Source: a virus. Taken from it: a stretch of DNA of 28,916 nucleotides. Below, piece after piece: positions 1-8,687 of this stretch (position 1 is its first letter; the number at the start of each line of letters is the position of its first letter). The notes below the pieces were generated by a model that did no database searches, was not told where the DNA came from, and worked only from the letters and a program-made list of their open reading frames with translations. Position numbers and translations under genes: made by a program. The DNA is taken from positions 1-28,916 of IMG/VR virus record IMGVR_UViG_3300018065_000058. One strand, 5' to 3'.

Positions 1-436
1 CATCAGACAAGAAGGCTTCTTCTCCGGGTAGGGTGTGTTGAAGACACCGACCTACCCCGCCCTGGTAGACCCCACGGACTATCACGCCAGCGTAGGCTGG
101 GAGCGTGGTTTCATCCCCGTCATACTGACAAGGAAGGTATACAGGCGGAGCCCATCCGTGGTTATGTTTTCCGTATAGATGGGGGACGAAGGGAAGCATG
201 ACCTGACCTTCACGGGGGATGTGGGTGTCCCCTATCAGGTCCGTGGCCATCTCCACAAAGCCCTGGTCAGTGATGACAGGGGACTGGCCGCCTTCGTCCA
301 CCTGGACACCTGTGGTCCCGCCCTGGTTCGTGGTGGCGTGTTCCACAGCGTACAGGCCGCGCCCGTAGTTCAGGTTGGTCCGTCCCTTGGAGTCAGCTTT
401 TCCGCTGAACATGGCTATGATCTTGTCCCTGATCAT
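1..436 (-). CDS. Tail-end protein of unknown function, cut by the window edge
   Basis: The frame is open from an ATG at 436 to the left edge (145 codons, no stop), so the 3' end lies outside the window. The ATG overlaps the TGA of the previous gene as ATGA, the coupling used throughout this operon. The product begins MIRDKIIAMFSGKAD and is rich in Gly, Tyr and His; I see no signal peptide or membrane segment. It lies last in a run tape measure, tail-tip protein, two small genes, so a tail-tip or minor tail role is likely by position only. I do not recognise the family. The long + strand frame across 179-712 is its shadow. Confidence 0.75.
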   Translation of the reverse strand, partial: MIRDKIIAMFSGKADSKGRTNLNYGRGLYAVEHATTNQGGTTGVQVDEGGQSPVITDQGFVEMATDLIGDTHIPREGQVMLPFVPHLYGKHNHGWAPPVYLPCQYDGDETTLPAYAGVIVRGVYQGGVGRCLQHTLPGEEAFLSD

Positions 437-624
437 TCAGTGTCCCCTTTCAACATGGGGACCCGTCCCCGCTCTTCACTGGCTATCACCTTGACCAATG
501 GTCCGTCCCTCTGGATCACGATCTTCCCAGACATCTCTTCCTTGGAGATGACCACAGCGCTTCCCGTACAGATGAAGATCCCCCGCTGGCCGTGGGTGTT
601 CAGAACTTCAAACCTGTCCTTCAT
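433..624 (-). CDS. Small tail-module protein, 63 aa, unknown
   Basis: It encodes 63 aa starting MKDRFEVLNTHGQRGIF. Start and stop both form ATGA overlaps with neighbouring genes (621-624 upstream, 433-436 downstream), which is strong support that it is translated. The pattern of short hydrophobic runs alternating with charged residues (GIFICTGSAVVISKEE, GKIVIQRDGPLVKVIA) suggests a small all-beta domain, but no family is recognised. By position it belongs to the distal tail genes. No cysteine pairs or membrane segments are seen. Confidence 0.65.
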   Translation of the reverse strand: MKDRFEVLNTHGQRGIFICTGSAVVISKEEMSGKIVIQRDGPLVKVIASEERGRVPMLKGDTE

Positions 625-818
625 AAGATCACCATCTTATGGCCGCCCGCGATGGGGAGCGCCACACGATGGTTCCCCAGATGTCCCGCCTTTCCGGTGG
701 GGCCGATCATGACCGCCATGTGGCCGCCGCCCGTCAGGCCGTAGGACCTTTTCCGCTGGACCGCCTGGGTCCGTCTTCGTAGTGTGATTTCTATGGGTTC
801 AAACCCGTGTCTTCTCAT
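621..818 (-). CDS. Small basic tail-module protein, 65 aa, unknown
   Basis: The frame is open back to 911, but the best start is the ATG at 818, five bases after the TGA of the 701-aa gene (823-825); earlier starts would lie deep inside that gene. The product starts MRRHGFEPIEITLRRRTQ and ends in a Gly/His-rich stretch (GGHMAVMIGPTGKAGH). It is coupled to the next gene by ATGA at 621-624. The ribosome site is weak (GGGTGA), so translation probably depends on the upstream gene. Function unknown; distal tail by position. Confidence 0.6.
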   Translation of the reverse strand: MRRHGFEPIEITLRRRTQAVQRKRSYGLTGGGHMAVMIGPTGKAGHLGNHRVALPIAGGHKMVIL

Positions 819-822
819 GTTG

Positions 823-2928
823 TCACCCGTAGCCAATGACCACCAGCGTGGTGGTGGCGTTTCCTGATCCATCGTAGACGTGGGACCAGCCTTCCACCCT
901 GGCCCTGTCACCGTAGCTGACAGGCGGGAAGTCCTTCATGGCGTCCTGGACTGATCCTGTGATCCTGGTTCCTATCGGAACCGTGACTATCCCCTTCAGG
1001 GTCACCGTGGTTCTGATCTGTTTGGAGGACTGGACCGTGTTGTCCCTGACGAAGTCCGCCAGCCTGTAGGCGTCATCCCAGTCTACCACCAAACCCATGG
1101 ACACCGAAGCCATCCCCAGGTCACTGTCTCCGCCTGGGAGGTTTCTGTAGACTTTGATGGGCATTCCCCGCCGCTTGGACCAGGTGGTGGGGACCTCCGC
1201 CGCCGGGATCTGGGTGATGGAAGCGTTGGTCTTGTAAAGCGTGTAGTTCCAGGAAGCCTTCTGTCCCCTGGTGTTGGGTGGGGTCAGGGTCTTGGTGGGG
1301 TCCAGGACGGAACTGTAGGTGACCTGTTGCGCGTGTCTGTAGGACAGCTCCCTGTAGACCTTCTGGAATAGCCTGATCCTCCACAGGGGCTTGGAAGGAA
1401 GGGCCAGACTGTTGGTGACCTCCGTCCGCTCCAGGTCCTTCAGGGGGTAGTAGAACAGGGGGCCGTGTTTCCAGACGTACTTATTCCGCTGAAGGTTCCC
1501 GTCCTTGTCCCGTAGTAGCTGGTCCGTGAACACCAGCCCCCACTCCTGTGTGACTGACTCTTGAAGCCGTCCGCCATAGGTGTCATCTTCATAGATGTGT
1601 TCCGTCTTCTCCAGACTCCCCTTGTTTGTCCAGACTCCCGCGTAGTCCAGGGAATGTTCCGCGCTGGTGTTCTGGAGCCCGCCAGGAAGGCCAGCTATCC
1701 AGGAATATTCCACAGTTCTGGGGAACCCGCTGGGGATGTAGAGCGTTTCGTCAGGGGCTGGGACGGACGCCTTGGGGAAGTAGAGATAGCGGAGCCGTTC
1801 TGTGTAGGTCCTGACCAAGATGGGCCTGTCAAAGACCACGCCTGTGTTCTTGTAGCTGTTGATCACGAATTCCACGGACTCCAGCTTGTGACGGTCAGGG
1901 CTGACGTTCAATGTGGGTCTGGTGGTGTAGACGTTGTATTGGAGATTTTCAACGTCCCCTATGGAATTCACGGACAGGGGCTCCCAGCGTTTGTAGACCT
2001 CCGTCCACTGGTAGGCCAGGTGGGACACGTCACCAAATGGGGTCTTCGCGTATAGCTGATAGACCAGGGTCAACTGGTCATTGTCTGACGTGACCGTCCA
2101 TCTGTCATCCCATCCGCCTGGGCTGGTGATCTGCCAGTATTTCCCGTAGAAGTAGACCCGCCTGGCGCTGGACGCCCCGCCTTCCCATGGTCCGTCCCAT
2201 TCGTTCTCCTGGAACTCCCCTTCTCCGCCTGTGAACTTCAGTTCCGCCGGGAAGGCCACATAGGACCGCTGACTGGACACCGTCTCCGCGTCCGTCAGGT
2301 TCAGGCTTCCGGAGTAGACGTTAGAAGAGCCTTGGGAAAACAGATAGACCGTGGACCCCTGAACTGTGACCTGGGGCTGGAGCGCCGTGACCCCGCTGAA
2401 GATGGACTGGAACAGGGGGACAGCCTCCTGGACCTGGTACTGTTGGACCCAGAAATTGGGGACCCCATACCACAGGTTCAGCCCCAAGACCTTGGAGAAC
2501 ATGTCAGACATGATGTCCTTCATGGTCCAGCCGCCCACACCGAAGTCATCCCCTTCCCGAAGGAACAGGATGGTGTTGTCATCCGTGTCTTCCTTCATGT
2601 CATCCCAGAAGACCCTGGGAGCCGACACAAACAGGTAGTTTTTCTTGGGGGCCTTCACCAGCATGTTGGACAGCCAGTCTCTGAAATTCACCGTTGTAGA
2701 AGGTTCCCCTTCTATCCCCTGGCTGTTCATGTTCACGTCCGCTATCCGACCTGACCGGCCGTCCAGCGTGGTCTGGTCCCCCGCGTCATAGCCGTCATAG
2801 ATCCCTTCCAAGTCCAGCGTGATCCGTTCAGACAGGTCTCCCAGGGACCTGGCGAAGGTCACAGTCTTGACCCTTCCAGGGACCCCGGCCTTGGCTGAAA
2901 CTGTCTTGGTGGTGTCTATGTATCTCAT
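823..2928 (-). CDS. Large tail-tip/baseplate protein, 701 aa
   Basis: It begins MRYIDTTKTVSAKAG; its ATG overlaps the tape measure stop as ATGA. In siphophages the gene after the tape measure normally encodes distal-tail or tail-hub proteins, so this is probably the main tail-tip or baseplate hub/receptor-binding scaffold. The sequence is rich in aromatic residues and beta-prone throughout (for example RRVYFYGKYWQIT near residue 260) with no membrane segment. The N-terminal part reads like a hub domain (LDLEGIYDGYDAGDQTTLDG). The C-terminus (TTVTLKGIVTVPIGTRI, then RVEGWSHVYDGSGNATTT) resembles the end of phage tail-hub proteins, but I cannot assign a named family. No lysozyme or peptidase motif is visible. 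Confidence 0.7.
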   Translation of the reverse strand: MRYIDTTKTVSAKAGVPGRVKTVTFARSLGDLSERITLDLEGIYDGYDAGDQTTLDGRSGRIADVNMNSQGIEGEPSTTVNFRDWLSNMLVKAPKKNYLFVSAPRVFWDDMKEDTDDNTILFLREGDDFGVGGWTMKDIMSDMFSKVLGLNLWYGVPNFWVQQYQVQEAVPLFQSIFSGVTALQPQVTVQGSTVYLFSQGSSNVYSGSLNLTDAETVSSQRSYVAFPAELKFTGGEGEFQENEWDGPWEGGASSARRVYFYGKYWQITSPGGWDDRWTVTSDNDQLTLVYQLYAKTPFGDVSHLAYQWTEVYKRWEPLSVNSIGDVENLQYNVYTTRPTLNVSPDRHKLESVEFVINSYKNTGVVFDRPILVRTYTERLRYLYFPKASVPAPDETLYIPSGFPRTVEYSWIAGLPGGLQNTSAEHSLDYAGVWTNKGSLEKTEHIYEDDTYGGRLQESVTQEWGLVFTDQLLRDKDGNLQRNKYVWKHGPLFYYPLKDLERTEVTNSLALPSKPLWRIRLFQKVYRELSYRHAQQVTYSSVLDPTKTLTPPNTRGQKASWNYTLYKTNASITQIPAAEVPTTWSKRRGMPIKVYRNLPGGDSDLGMASVSMGLVVDWDDAYRLADFVRDNTVQSSKQIRTTVTLKGIVTVPIGTRITGSVQDAMKDFPPVSYGDRARVEGWSHVYDGSGNATTTLVVIGYG

Positions 2929-5501
2929 CCTGTGATGGCTCCAAAGTCCTTCAGTCTGTTGGCCGCCGCCAGCCCGTCATCCTTGGACGGGGACACAGGG
3001 TTCCTTCCTTCTTCCATGGTCTTTTCCAGGATCTCCCTGGCCCGCTTGGCTTCTTCCGCCTGGACCCGCCCCAGCTCCACCAGCTCCGGGTTGGTCTGGT
3101 ACAGGCTCCCGTATTGGTTGGCCGCGAAGCCTGGTCCAAGCGTGGGTGGTGGCGTGGTCAAGGGGATGGCTGGATTGTCCATCCGCCGGAGAACATCCAG
3201 GCCGCCCAGCTTGGTCATTCCTTCAGTGACCGTGTCAAAGAACAGACCCAAGGCTTCCAGCTTATCCTTCTGGAGCCCGAAGCGTTCCAGACTATCGTTC
3301 AGATCGTTGATCATTTCAGGCTTGAAATTCTCGCCCATCTTGTCAGCGAAGGTTCCAATGGCTGTCAGGGCCTCCGTCAGTCCTGTGGACTTACTGGCTA
3401 CATCCTGCTGGGCCTTGGCCATCTTCTCCGCTGTTTCCGCGACAGTGACCGCTGTGGCCTTCTTCATCTCTTCCAGGAGCGCCCCGTAGGCGCTGAAAAG
3501 CTGGTCCTTCAGACCTTCCATGGGTCCGCCATAGCCCAGCTCCGCCCGTTCACGCTGTAGCTCCGCCAGCCTCTTGGCCGCGTCCATCTGGATCATGGGG
3601 TCCTGGGTGAAGAACTCCGCCGCTTTGTTCCCCGTCAGCCTTTCGTAGACATCCGCGCCCACAGCCTGGGGACCTTCAGATATAGCCCGAAGCTTGGCCT
3701 CTTCTTTGGCCATGTCCGCCAGGATCTTCTCTATGTTCAGGTAGGCTTTCTTCTGGCCTTCCAAGTCATCAGACTGTTGGGCCAGGGACAGAAGCTCCGC
3801 CTGTCTGTTCAGACCCTTGGCGTTCTTCTCCGTGTCGGACATGAGCCCTTCCGCTTCCTTGAACCGGTCAATCATGTCTTCCAGGCCGTGGTTTATGGAG
3901 ACCTGTTCTTCCATGATCCCGCGCCATTCTTTCCTGATCTTTTCCAGCGTGTCCAAGGACTTGGACAGGGCCTCCTGGGCTCCTATGATCCCCTTTCGAT
4001 AGTTGATGTATTCCTGGGTCTCCGCCGCCGTCATCCCCGCCCGTTCCTGGATGGAAGCCGCCAGCTCTTCAGAGATCCCCAACTGTTCCGCCATGGCGGA
4101 CGTGGTCCCCTGGACCAGCTTCTTTATAGCGCCCAGGCCGGACTCCGCCGGGTCAATGTCATTCGCCACACCTTTGATGATCCCCTGGAACTCCGCCGCC
4201 GCGTCAATGATTTCATTCCATACGGACCCCGTCTCCTTCTCTTCTTCTGTCAGGTCAGTGAAGGACCCGGTGATGGCCGCCAGCTTCCTGTTCACCAATT
4301 CGATGATCCCAGAAATCCCTTTCATACTATCCATCATCTTGTCAAAAACCCAGGAGAAGGCCCGCCCAATCAAGGCCGCCACTCTGACCGTGTCTCCGCC
4401 GCTGGTCTGGACAGACCTGAACACGTCAAGAGACCGCTTCTGAAGAACGTAGAACAGGTAGATCAGCCGCCCGATGGTGGAGATCAGCTTGAACGCCCAT
4501 TTGTAGATTTCACGGAAGGGGGCTCCCATGTTCCACATGATCATGGCGAACTTGGTTCCCGCTGATATGATCTTCTTCAACATGGACCACAGAGCGCCAA
4601 GGACCCGCCCGCCCAAGGGGGCCAGGCTGGACAGACCCGCCACTATGATCTTGAAGGTGGACCCTATTTCCCTGGCCCACTTCTGGCCCGTGTCACCCTT
4701 GAAGAACTTTTCCAGAGCCTGGAGCGCTTCGTTCAGGACCCCTACCAGGGCTTCACTGACGCCGCTGGTGTAGATCAGGTCCTTGAACTGGGAGAACTGG
4801 TCCGCGATATTGGAGATCTTGACCTGGACCGTTTCGGACATGGCCTCCATGGTCCCGCCAAATTGAAGCTGAATGTATTTCCTGATGGTTTCCAGCGCCC
4901 GCGTGGGGTTGGACAGATCTGGGGTGACGTTGGCCGCTTCCAAGGTGGACATGATCTGGTCCTTGGAGATACTGAAGCGCATCATGAGGGAACGCCAGTT
5001 CCCTTCCGCCGCCGCTTCTTTGATGGCCCATTGTGCGTCCTGGAGGGACCGGCCCATTCCAAAGGCCAGGTCCGCCATGTCCTCCATGACCACCTTCCCG
5101 TTCAACATGGCCGTGGGGTCAAGCCCTACCGCCTTGAAGGCCCCGAACACGTCCACCACGTCCTGGACCTGGAACGGGGTTCTGGCCGCGATAGCCACAG
5201 CTTCATTCATGGCTTCCGTGGCCAGGGTTATGTCCTTGTAGAGCGCTTTGAACTTGGCTCTGAAGCTATCGAAACTCTGACCGGTCTGTAGGATGGACCG
5301 CCCGATCTTCACGATGGCGAAGGCCAGACCTCCGAAGACACCCGTCAGCGCCAGCGCTATAGGGGACAGTTTACCCATGGTAGATCCGACCTGACCCAGT
5401 CCTTGGACTAGACCACCGGCCGCTTTCCCGATACCAGCCAGGGCTCCAAAAACCTTGGAGGCCCCACTGGTTAAAAAGCTAAGAACTACACTAGCCGCCA
5501 T
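2925..5501 (-). CDS. Tape measure protein, 858 aa
   Basis: This is the longest tail gene and lies directly after the two chaperone frames, the standard siphophage position. The N-terminus has Gly/Ala-rich hydrophobic helices (GALAGIGKAAGGLVQGLG; LALTGVFGGLAFAIVKIG), followed by a conserved-looking phage tape-measure core around residues 75-230 (SFDSFRAKFKALYKD, AARTPFQVQDVVDVFGAFKA, FGMGRSLQDAQWAIKEAAAE). Hydrophobic segments follow at about 285-345, then a long helical, coiled-coil-prone part to about 760. At the usual ~1.5 angstrom per residue, 858 aa predicts a fairly short tail of about 130 nm. The start follows the upstream TAA closely; its ribosome site (GGGG) is only fair. Confidence 0.93.
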   Translation of the reverse strand: MAASVVLSFLTSGASKVFGALAGIGKAAGGLVQGLGQVGSTMGKLSPIALALTGVFGGLAFAIVKIGRSILQTGQSFDSFRAKFKALYKDITLATEAMNEAVAIAARTPFQVQDVVDVFGAFKAVGLDPTAMLNGKVVMEDMADLAFGMGRSLQDAQWAIKEAAAEGNWRSLMMRFSISKDQIMSTLEAANVTPDLSNPTRALETIRKYIQLQFGGTMEAMSETVQVKISNIADQFSQFKDLIYTSGVSEALVGVLNEALQALEKFFKGDTGQKWAREIGSTFKIIVAGLSSLAPLGGRVLGALWSMLKKIISAGTKFAMIMWNMGAPFREIYKWAFKLISTIGRLIYLFYVLQKRSLDVFRSVQTSGGDTVRVAALIGRAFSWVFDKMMDSMKGISGIIELVNRKLAAITGSFTDLTEEEKETGSVWNEIIDAAAEFQGIIKGVANDIDPAESGLGAIKKLVQGTTSAMAEQLGISEELAASIQERAGMTAAETQEYINYRKGIIGAQEALSKSLDTLEKIRKEWRGIMEEQVSINHGLEDMIDRFKEAEGLMSDTEKNAKGLNRQAELLSLAQQSDDLEGQKKAYLNIEKILADMAKEEAKLRAISEGPQAVGADVYERLTGNKAAEFFTQDPMIQMDAAKRLAELQRERAELGYGGPMEGLKDQLFSAYGALLEEMKKATAVTVAETAEKMAKAQQDVASKSTGLTEALTAIGTFADKMGENFKPEMINDLNDSLERFGLQKDKLEALGLFFDTVTEGMTKLGGLDVLRRMDNPAIPLTTPPPTLGPGFAANQYGSLYQTNPELVELGRVQAEEAKRAREILEKTMEEGRNPVSPSKDDGLAAANRLKDFGAITG

Positions 5502-5508
5502 TATTCAG

Positions 5509-6204
5509 TTACCCCTTTTTTGGTTTTCCCAAGACATCCGTGGCGTGAAGCCCGGACTTGGTGGCCGAAAACCCACAAGCCTGGTTGAAGTCATTCAATA
5601 GTTCCGATAGTCTCCCTTCGCTGAACAGGTTCTGACCGTGCCACATGGGAACGGTATCAGCGCCCGCTGTCACTGGTGGCTCCTTCGTCTGGTAGCCCGC
5701 CTTCCGCTCCAGCTTCTGGCGGGTCCGGATCTCCGTGTCTGTGGGGAATAGCTTGAAAGCCGCCCAGTCCATCCTGACACATTGAAGTAGGATCTCCTTG
5801 GTGGGTTCACAGCCGTTCCTTTTCAGTCTCTGGTAGATGGCCCACAGTTCCGACCTGACCGCCGCCCGCTTGGCCAAGGGGTCTTCCCCTTCCAGGGCCG
5901 TCTTTCGTTCTGTGGTCCATAGTGTGTCCAGCTCCTTCTGTGTCAGGGGCTTCCCGATCTTGGCCGCTTCGTCCTTCAGTCTTTCGTGGGCCTGGATCAT
6001 CCGGTCCACGTCTTGACTCTTCAGGATGGAGAAGTCAACGTCATGTGGGAAGTCCCTGAACGGGTCTTCAATATACTTCCTGGCCATCTGTTCCTTGACC
6101 TTCCCCTTCCGTGAAGTGACAGGTTTGTCCGTGTCACCCGCGTCCGGGTCTCCGCCGTGGAGCCTGACCTGGAAGTCAATTTCATCCAGTCTACTTTCTA
6201 CCAT
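5509..6204 (-). CDS. Tail assembly chaperone, second (T) part, probably made by -1 frameshift
   Basis: The first ATG (6204) has no ribosome site. The frame stays open upstream of it, and the codons just before the ATG read like protein (LTAKQFKVYAAA runs straight into MVESRLDEIDFQ). The first chaperone frame stops at 6237, only 32 bases away, so this is most simply the T domain of a G/GT pair reached by -1 frameshifting, candidate site 6261-6269. Slipping there would give a fusion of about 519 aa. The remainder is helical and charged (MIQAHERLKDEAAK; LWAIYQRLKRNGCEPTKE) with no enzymatic motif. In other phages such proteins bind the tape measure during tail assembly and are absent from the virion. 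Confidence 0.75.
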   Translation of the reverse strand: MVESRLDEIDFQVRLHGGDPDAGDTDKPVTSRKGKVKEQMARKYIEDPFRDFPHDVDFSILKSQDVDRMIQAHERLKDEAAKIGKPLTQKELDTLWTTERKTALEGEDPLAKRAAVRSELWAIYQRLKRNGCEPTKEILLQCVRMDWAAFKLFPTDTEIRTRQKLERKAGYQTKEPPVTAGADTVPMWHGQNLFSEGRLSELLNDFNQACGFSATKSGLHATDVLGKPKKG

Positions 6205-6236
6205 GGCCGCCGCGTAGACCTTGAACTGTTTAGCGG

Positions 6237-7067
6237 TCAGCCCGTGGATACGTTCTCTGGCGTGGGGGTAGCCTGTGGCTCTTCCACACCTGTGTCCTTC
6301 ACAGAGTCCTGGCCTGTGTCCTCTCCAGCATCGTTCACCGGTGAAGTCACATTCCCAGAACTTGGTTCCTTGGATGTATTCTCTGGTCCATCCGTAGTTC
6401 CTGGCGAAGGCTTCATAGACTCGCCAGCGCTGGAGGGAATTCTGAAACCGCGCTTCAAAGCTTCCTTCCGGATGGTCTCCAGGGCTTCCTGGCTGGATGT
6501 CTTGTGGTCCTCCAGATCCGCCAGGGTCTCCAGAGTGATGTCCAACATCTCCTGGGTGGGGTTGGGACCCTTCGCCAGGTTGATCCCGAACACCGCCAGG
6601 AAGCCCTCCAAATTTTTTCTGATCCCTTCAGGAAGGTCCGCCATGTCAAAATTCTGTTCATACAGAACAGACAGGATGTGGACGCCCTGTTTCAGGGTCA
6701 GGTTCTTCCGTATCAGTTCAGCGTCCTGTTGAACCGCAATCCCCACGATACTGGCCACCTGGCCAGATGAAAGCATGGTCTGAAGGGTTTCCTTCACCGT
6801 GGTGATCCCCACAGCGATAGGGTCAGCCTTGGCCATGTTGGCCAGCTTCCGCTTTCCCTTCCCGTCCGGGGGAGCGGTCAAGGCGGAAGCGATAGCCGCC
6901 GCCGCCTGACCAAACAGTTCCCCGATTTCGGACCACAGCGCTTCATATTCCCCTTCAGTCAGGGGGAGGATTTCGTAGGCTTCAGAACCTATGATGATCG
7001 TTCTTTTGACAGTTTCAGGTAGGAGATACCGGTATTGTTCCGGAACCTCCGCCAACTTCTGGGACAT
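6237..7067 (-). CDS. Tail assembly chaperone, first (G) part, 276 aa
   Basis: The gene starts MSQKLAEVPEQYRYLLPE after a strong AGGAGG site and lies just before the tape measure, where siphophages keep tail chaperones. Residues 1-200 are a helical domain with the motif EILPLTEGEYEALWSEIGEL near residue 33, typical of phage tail-assembly or tape-measure-associated chaperones. Residues about 210-276 are a disordered Ser/Thr/Pro/Glu linker (SPGTTDGPENTSKEPSSG). A linker is expected if a fraction of ribosomes shift frame near its end and fuse it to the next frame. Nothing suggests a virion component. Confidence 0.75.
   Translation of the reverse strand: MSQKLAEVPEQYRYLLPETVKRTIIIGSEAYEILPLTEGEYEALWSEIGELFGQAAAAIASALTAPPDGKGKRKLANMAKADPIAVGITTVKETLQTMLSSGQVASIVGIAVQQDAELIRKNLTLKQGVHILSVLYEQNFDMADLPEGIRKNLEGFLAVFGINLAKGPNPTQEMLDITLETLADLEDHKTSSQEALETIRKEALKRGFRIPSSAGESMKPSPGTTDGPENTSKEPSSGNVTSPVNDAGEDTGQDSVKDTGVEEPQATPTPENVSTG
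6261..6269 (-). other. Candidate -1 frameshift site of the tail chaperone genes
   Basis: On the coding strand, codons ACC CCC ACG of the first chaperone contain a run of five C (6264-6268). A Pro-tRNA on CCC can re-pair perfectly one base back, moving into the frame of 5509-6204 and continuing CAC GCC AGA. The -1 frame has no stop between here and the second gene. It is not a classic X XXY YYZ heptamer. Other slip points are possible because the -1 frame is open for at least another 50 bases upstream. Confidence 0.4.
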
Positions 7068-7109
7068 CGTGACCTCCTGGGTTCGTGTGTTCGTGTCAGT
7101 GATCAGTCA

Positions 7110-8048
7110 TTATGTGACAGTAACCGCCACAGGCGTGGACGGATCACTGGGGACGCCGGAATAGGACGCCACGTCCGTCAGAGCCGTGACCACAGCGTAG
7201 TAGGTCCCCGCGCCAATGGTGTCACCGCCGCCCGCTATCGCGCCTCCGCCGTACTGGGTGACGTTCACAACAGCTTCCCCGCCGGAGAAGGCCGTGGGAA
7301 GACCCAGAGCGTCAGGGACCATGTCCGGGGTGATGGCCGTGGGCCTGGTGGAACGGATGTAGACCTGGTAGGCCACCACAGCCAAGTCCGTGGACTCTGT
7401 GATGGTGACATCTACCTGACCCGCGCCGCCAACCGCCGAAGCCGTGGGGGTGGTAGGCTGTTCCAACTGGGCCTTCAGACCTAGCTGGCCTTCATCCCCA
7501 AGATTGGAGTCCACCTTGACCTTGGAAAGGTTCACGATGATAGAGCCCTTCAGGAACGCCAGGTTATTGTCCGCGAACGTGGGGACCGCGCCGTTCACGA
7601 TCCGCTGAAGGCTGACCGTGAAAGGTCCGCTTCCGGCGATCTCATGACAGACAAAGCGCCTGAACGTGTTGGCTGACAGAAGGTCCGTCCTGTGGTCCAC
7701 GGAGAAGTCCGTCATGATCAAGATGAAGTCCCCAGCTTCCAGGTTCAGCTTCTCCAGCGCCGTGGCGGACAGGCTGATTGACGGATCTGACACGTCAAAC
7801 AGATCTTCCAGGAAGGCGTAGGGGTACAGGTTGGAAGACTTGTTTGGGGCTCCGTCCAGAAGGTCTTGGACCAGCTCCGTGATCTCCTTGAAGTAGGTCA
7901 AGCCGCCCGCCGTGGCCTTCAGGATGGCCACGTCCACTTCCTGGCCTTCCTTGTCCACCCGCGTTCTGTCCACGGACACGTTGACATTCTGTTCCTGTTG
8001 GGTCTGGTCATTGGCTCTTGTGTACCTCTGACGGATTGCAATGGACAT
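7110..8048 (-). CDS. Tail protein with C-terminal fibronectin-III/Ig-like domain, 312 aa (tail tube candidate)
   Basis: The gene starts MSIAIRQRYTRANDQTQQ with a strong AAGGAGG five bases before the ATG. Residues about 1-195 form a compact mixed alpha/beta domain (DVAILKATAGGLTYFKEI; FSVDHRTDLLSANTFRRF). Residues about 200-312 look like a fibronectin-III or Ig-like domain: Pro-rich entry QPTTPTASAVG, AVVAYQVYIRST strand pair, GTYYAVVTALTDVASYSG near the end. Major tail proteins of siphophages often carry such surface-exposed C-terminal domains and lie just before the chaperones, so this is one of two tube candidates; the other is 8688-9407. I cannot decide between them from sequence alone. 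Confidence 0.6.
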   Translation of the reverse strand: MSIAIRQRYTRANDQTQQEQNVNVSVDRTRVDKEGQEVDVAILKATAGGLTYFKEITELVQDLLDGAPNKSSNLYPYAFLEDLFDVSDPSISLSATALEKLNLEAGDFILIMTDFSVDHRTDLLSANTFRRFVCHEIAGSGPFTVSLQRIVNGAVPTFADNNLAFLKGSIIVNLSKVKVDSNLGDEGQLGLKAQLEQPTTPTASAVGGAGQVDVTITESTDLAVVAYQVYIRSTRPTAITPDMVPDALGLPTAFSGGEAVVNVTQYGGGAIAGGGDTIGAGTYYAVVTALTDVASYSGVPSDPSTPVAVTVT

Positions 8049-8060
8049 GTGATCCTCCTT

Positions 8061-8354
8061 CTAAATAGGTGTCCTCTTCATCCCTGTGGCGGAGATATTG
8101 AACAGCCTAACTCCAGGCTGAACCTGTTTTATGTCTGGCTGGCCGTCCATGGTGAAGCCGCCGTCTCCACCCGGAAAGACCTCTTCCAGCCTTTGAAGCC
8201 CATACTCCAGCGTGGTCCAGTCTATCTTCCACTGTTTGACCGTCACCAGAGCATTTCTGACCACTGTCCCCACCCCGCCCACAGAACAGGAAATGATGTT
8301 CTCTGGGTAGGAGTAGGTCAGTTCATCTTCATAGTGTAGCGCTTCTCCAGCCAT
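8061..8354 (-). CDS. Small tail-module protein, 97 aa, paralogue of the preceding gene
   Basis: The protein starts MAGEALHYEDELTYSYPE. Its C-terminal half matches the neighbouring 108-aa product: FTMDGQPDIKQVQPGVRLFN here against YAMDGEPDVSEISPETRIYN there, followed by a spaced Gly and Pro in both. The shared pattern is MDG-(E/Q)-PD-(V/I), a Pro, Arg and Asn. The pair therefore looks like a tandem duplication. The ribosome site is weak, so translation is probably coupled to the upstream gene (gap of four bases). Function unknown; it lies among tail tube genes. Confidence 0.65.
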   Translation of the reverse strand: MAGEALHYEDELTYSYPENIISCSVGGVGTVVRNALVTVKQWKIDWTTLEYGLQRLEEVFPGGDGGFTMDGQPDIKQVQPGVRLFNISATGMKRTPI

Positions 8355-8358
8355 TTGT

Positions 8359-8685
8359 TTAGCCCGTGGGGGCTATGGTGGTTCCCGTCTCTTCCAGGTC
8401 AGGAAGAAGAGGGGATGTCCCAAACCCACGCCCCATCACCTTGACGTTGTAGATCCGTGTTTCTGGACTGATTTCAGACACGTCCGGTTCTCCATCCATG
8501 GCGTAGATCCCTTCATCTTCATTGATGGCTTCATCTATGAAGGGCTGGATCTCTTCTCTGGACAAGAACATCCCAGTCACCTGGATCATGTGGATATAGC
8601 CGCGAAGCCGCCCCACGTTGGACCCTGGGGTGGTGGACGTGTTCTTGTAAACAGGGATGGAGTACCGGAGAACGTGTCTAGCCAT
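8359..8685 (-). CDS. Small tail-module protein, 108 aa, first of a paralogous pair
   Basis: It starts MARHVLRYSIPVYKNTST. The initiator lies two bases after the TAA of the preceding gene, without its own clear ribosome site, implying coupled translation. Residues about 50-90 contain the motif MDGEPDVSEISPETRIYN that is shared with the next gene. An acidic, Pro-rich tail ends the protein (LPDLEETGTTIAPTG). I do not recognise the family. A small tail tube, tail decoration or adaptor role is possible from position only. Confidence 0.65.
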   Translation of the reverse strand: MARHVLRYSIPVYKNTSTTPGSNVGRLRGYIHMIQVTGMFLSREEIQPFIDEAINEDEGIYAMDGEPDVSEISPETRIYNVKVMGRGFGTSPLLPDLEETGTTIAPTG

Positions 8686-8687
8686 AA

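Noticed and set aside
1561-2055. 164-aa open frame on the + strand
   Set aside because: Antisense to the tail-tip gene, no ribosome site, no family resemblance.
3777-4565. 262-aa open frame on the + strand
   Set aside because: It is antisense to the tape measure gene, lacks a ribosome site and reads as low-complexity complement of Ala/Lys/Glu codons.
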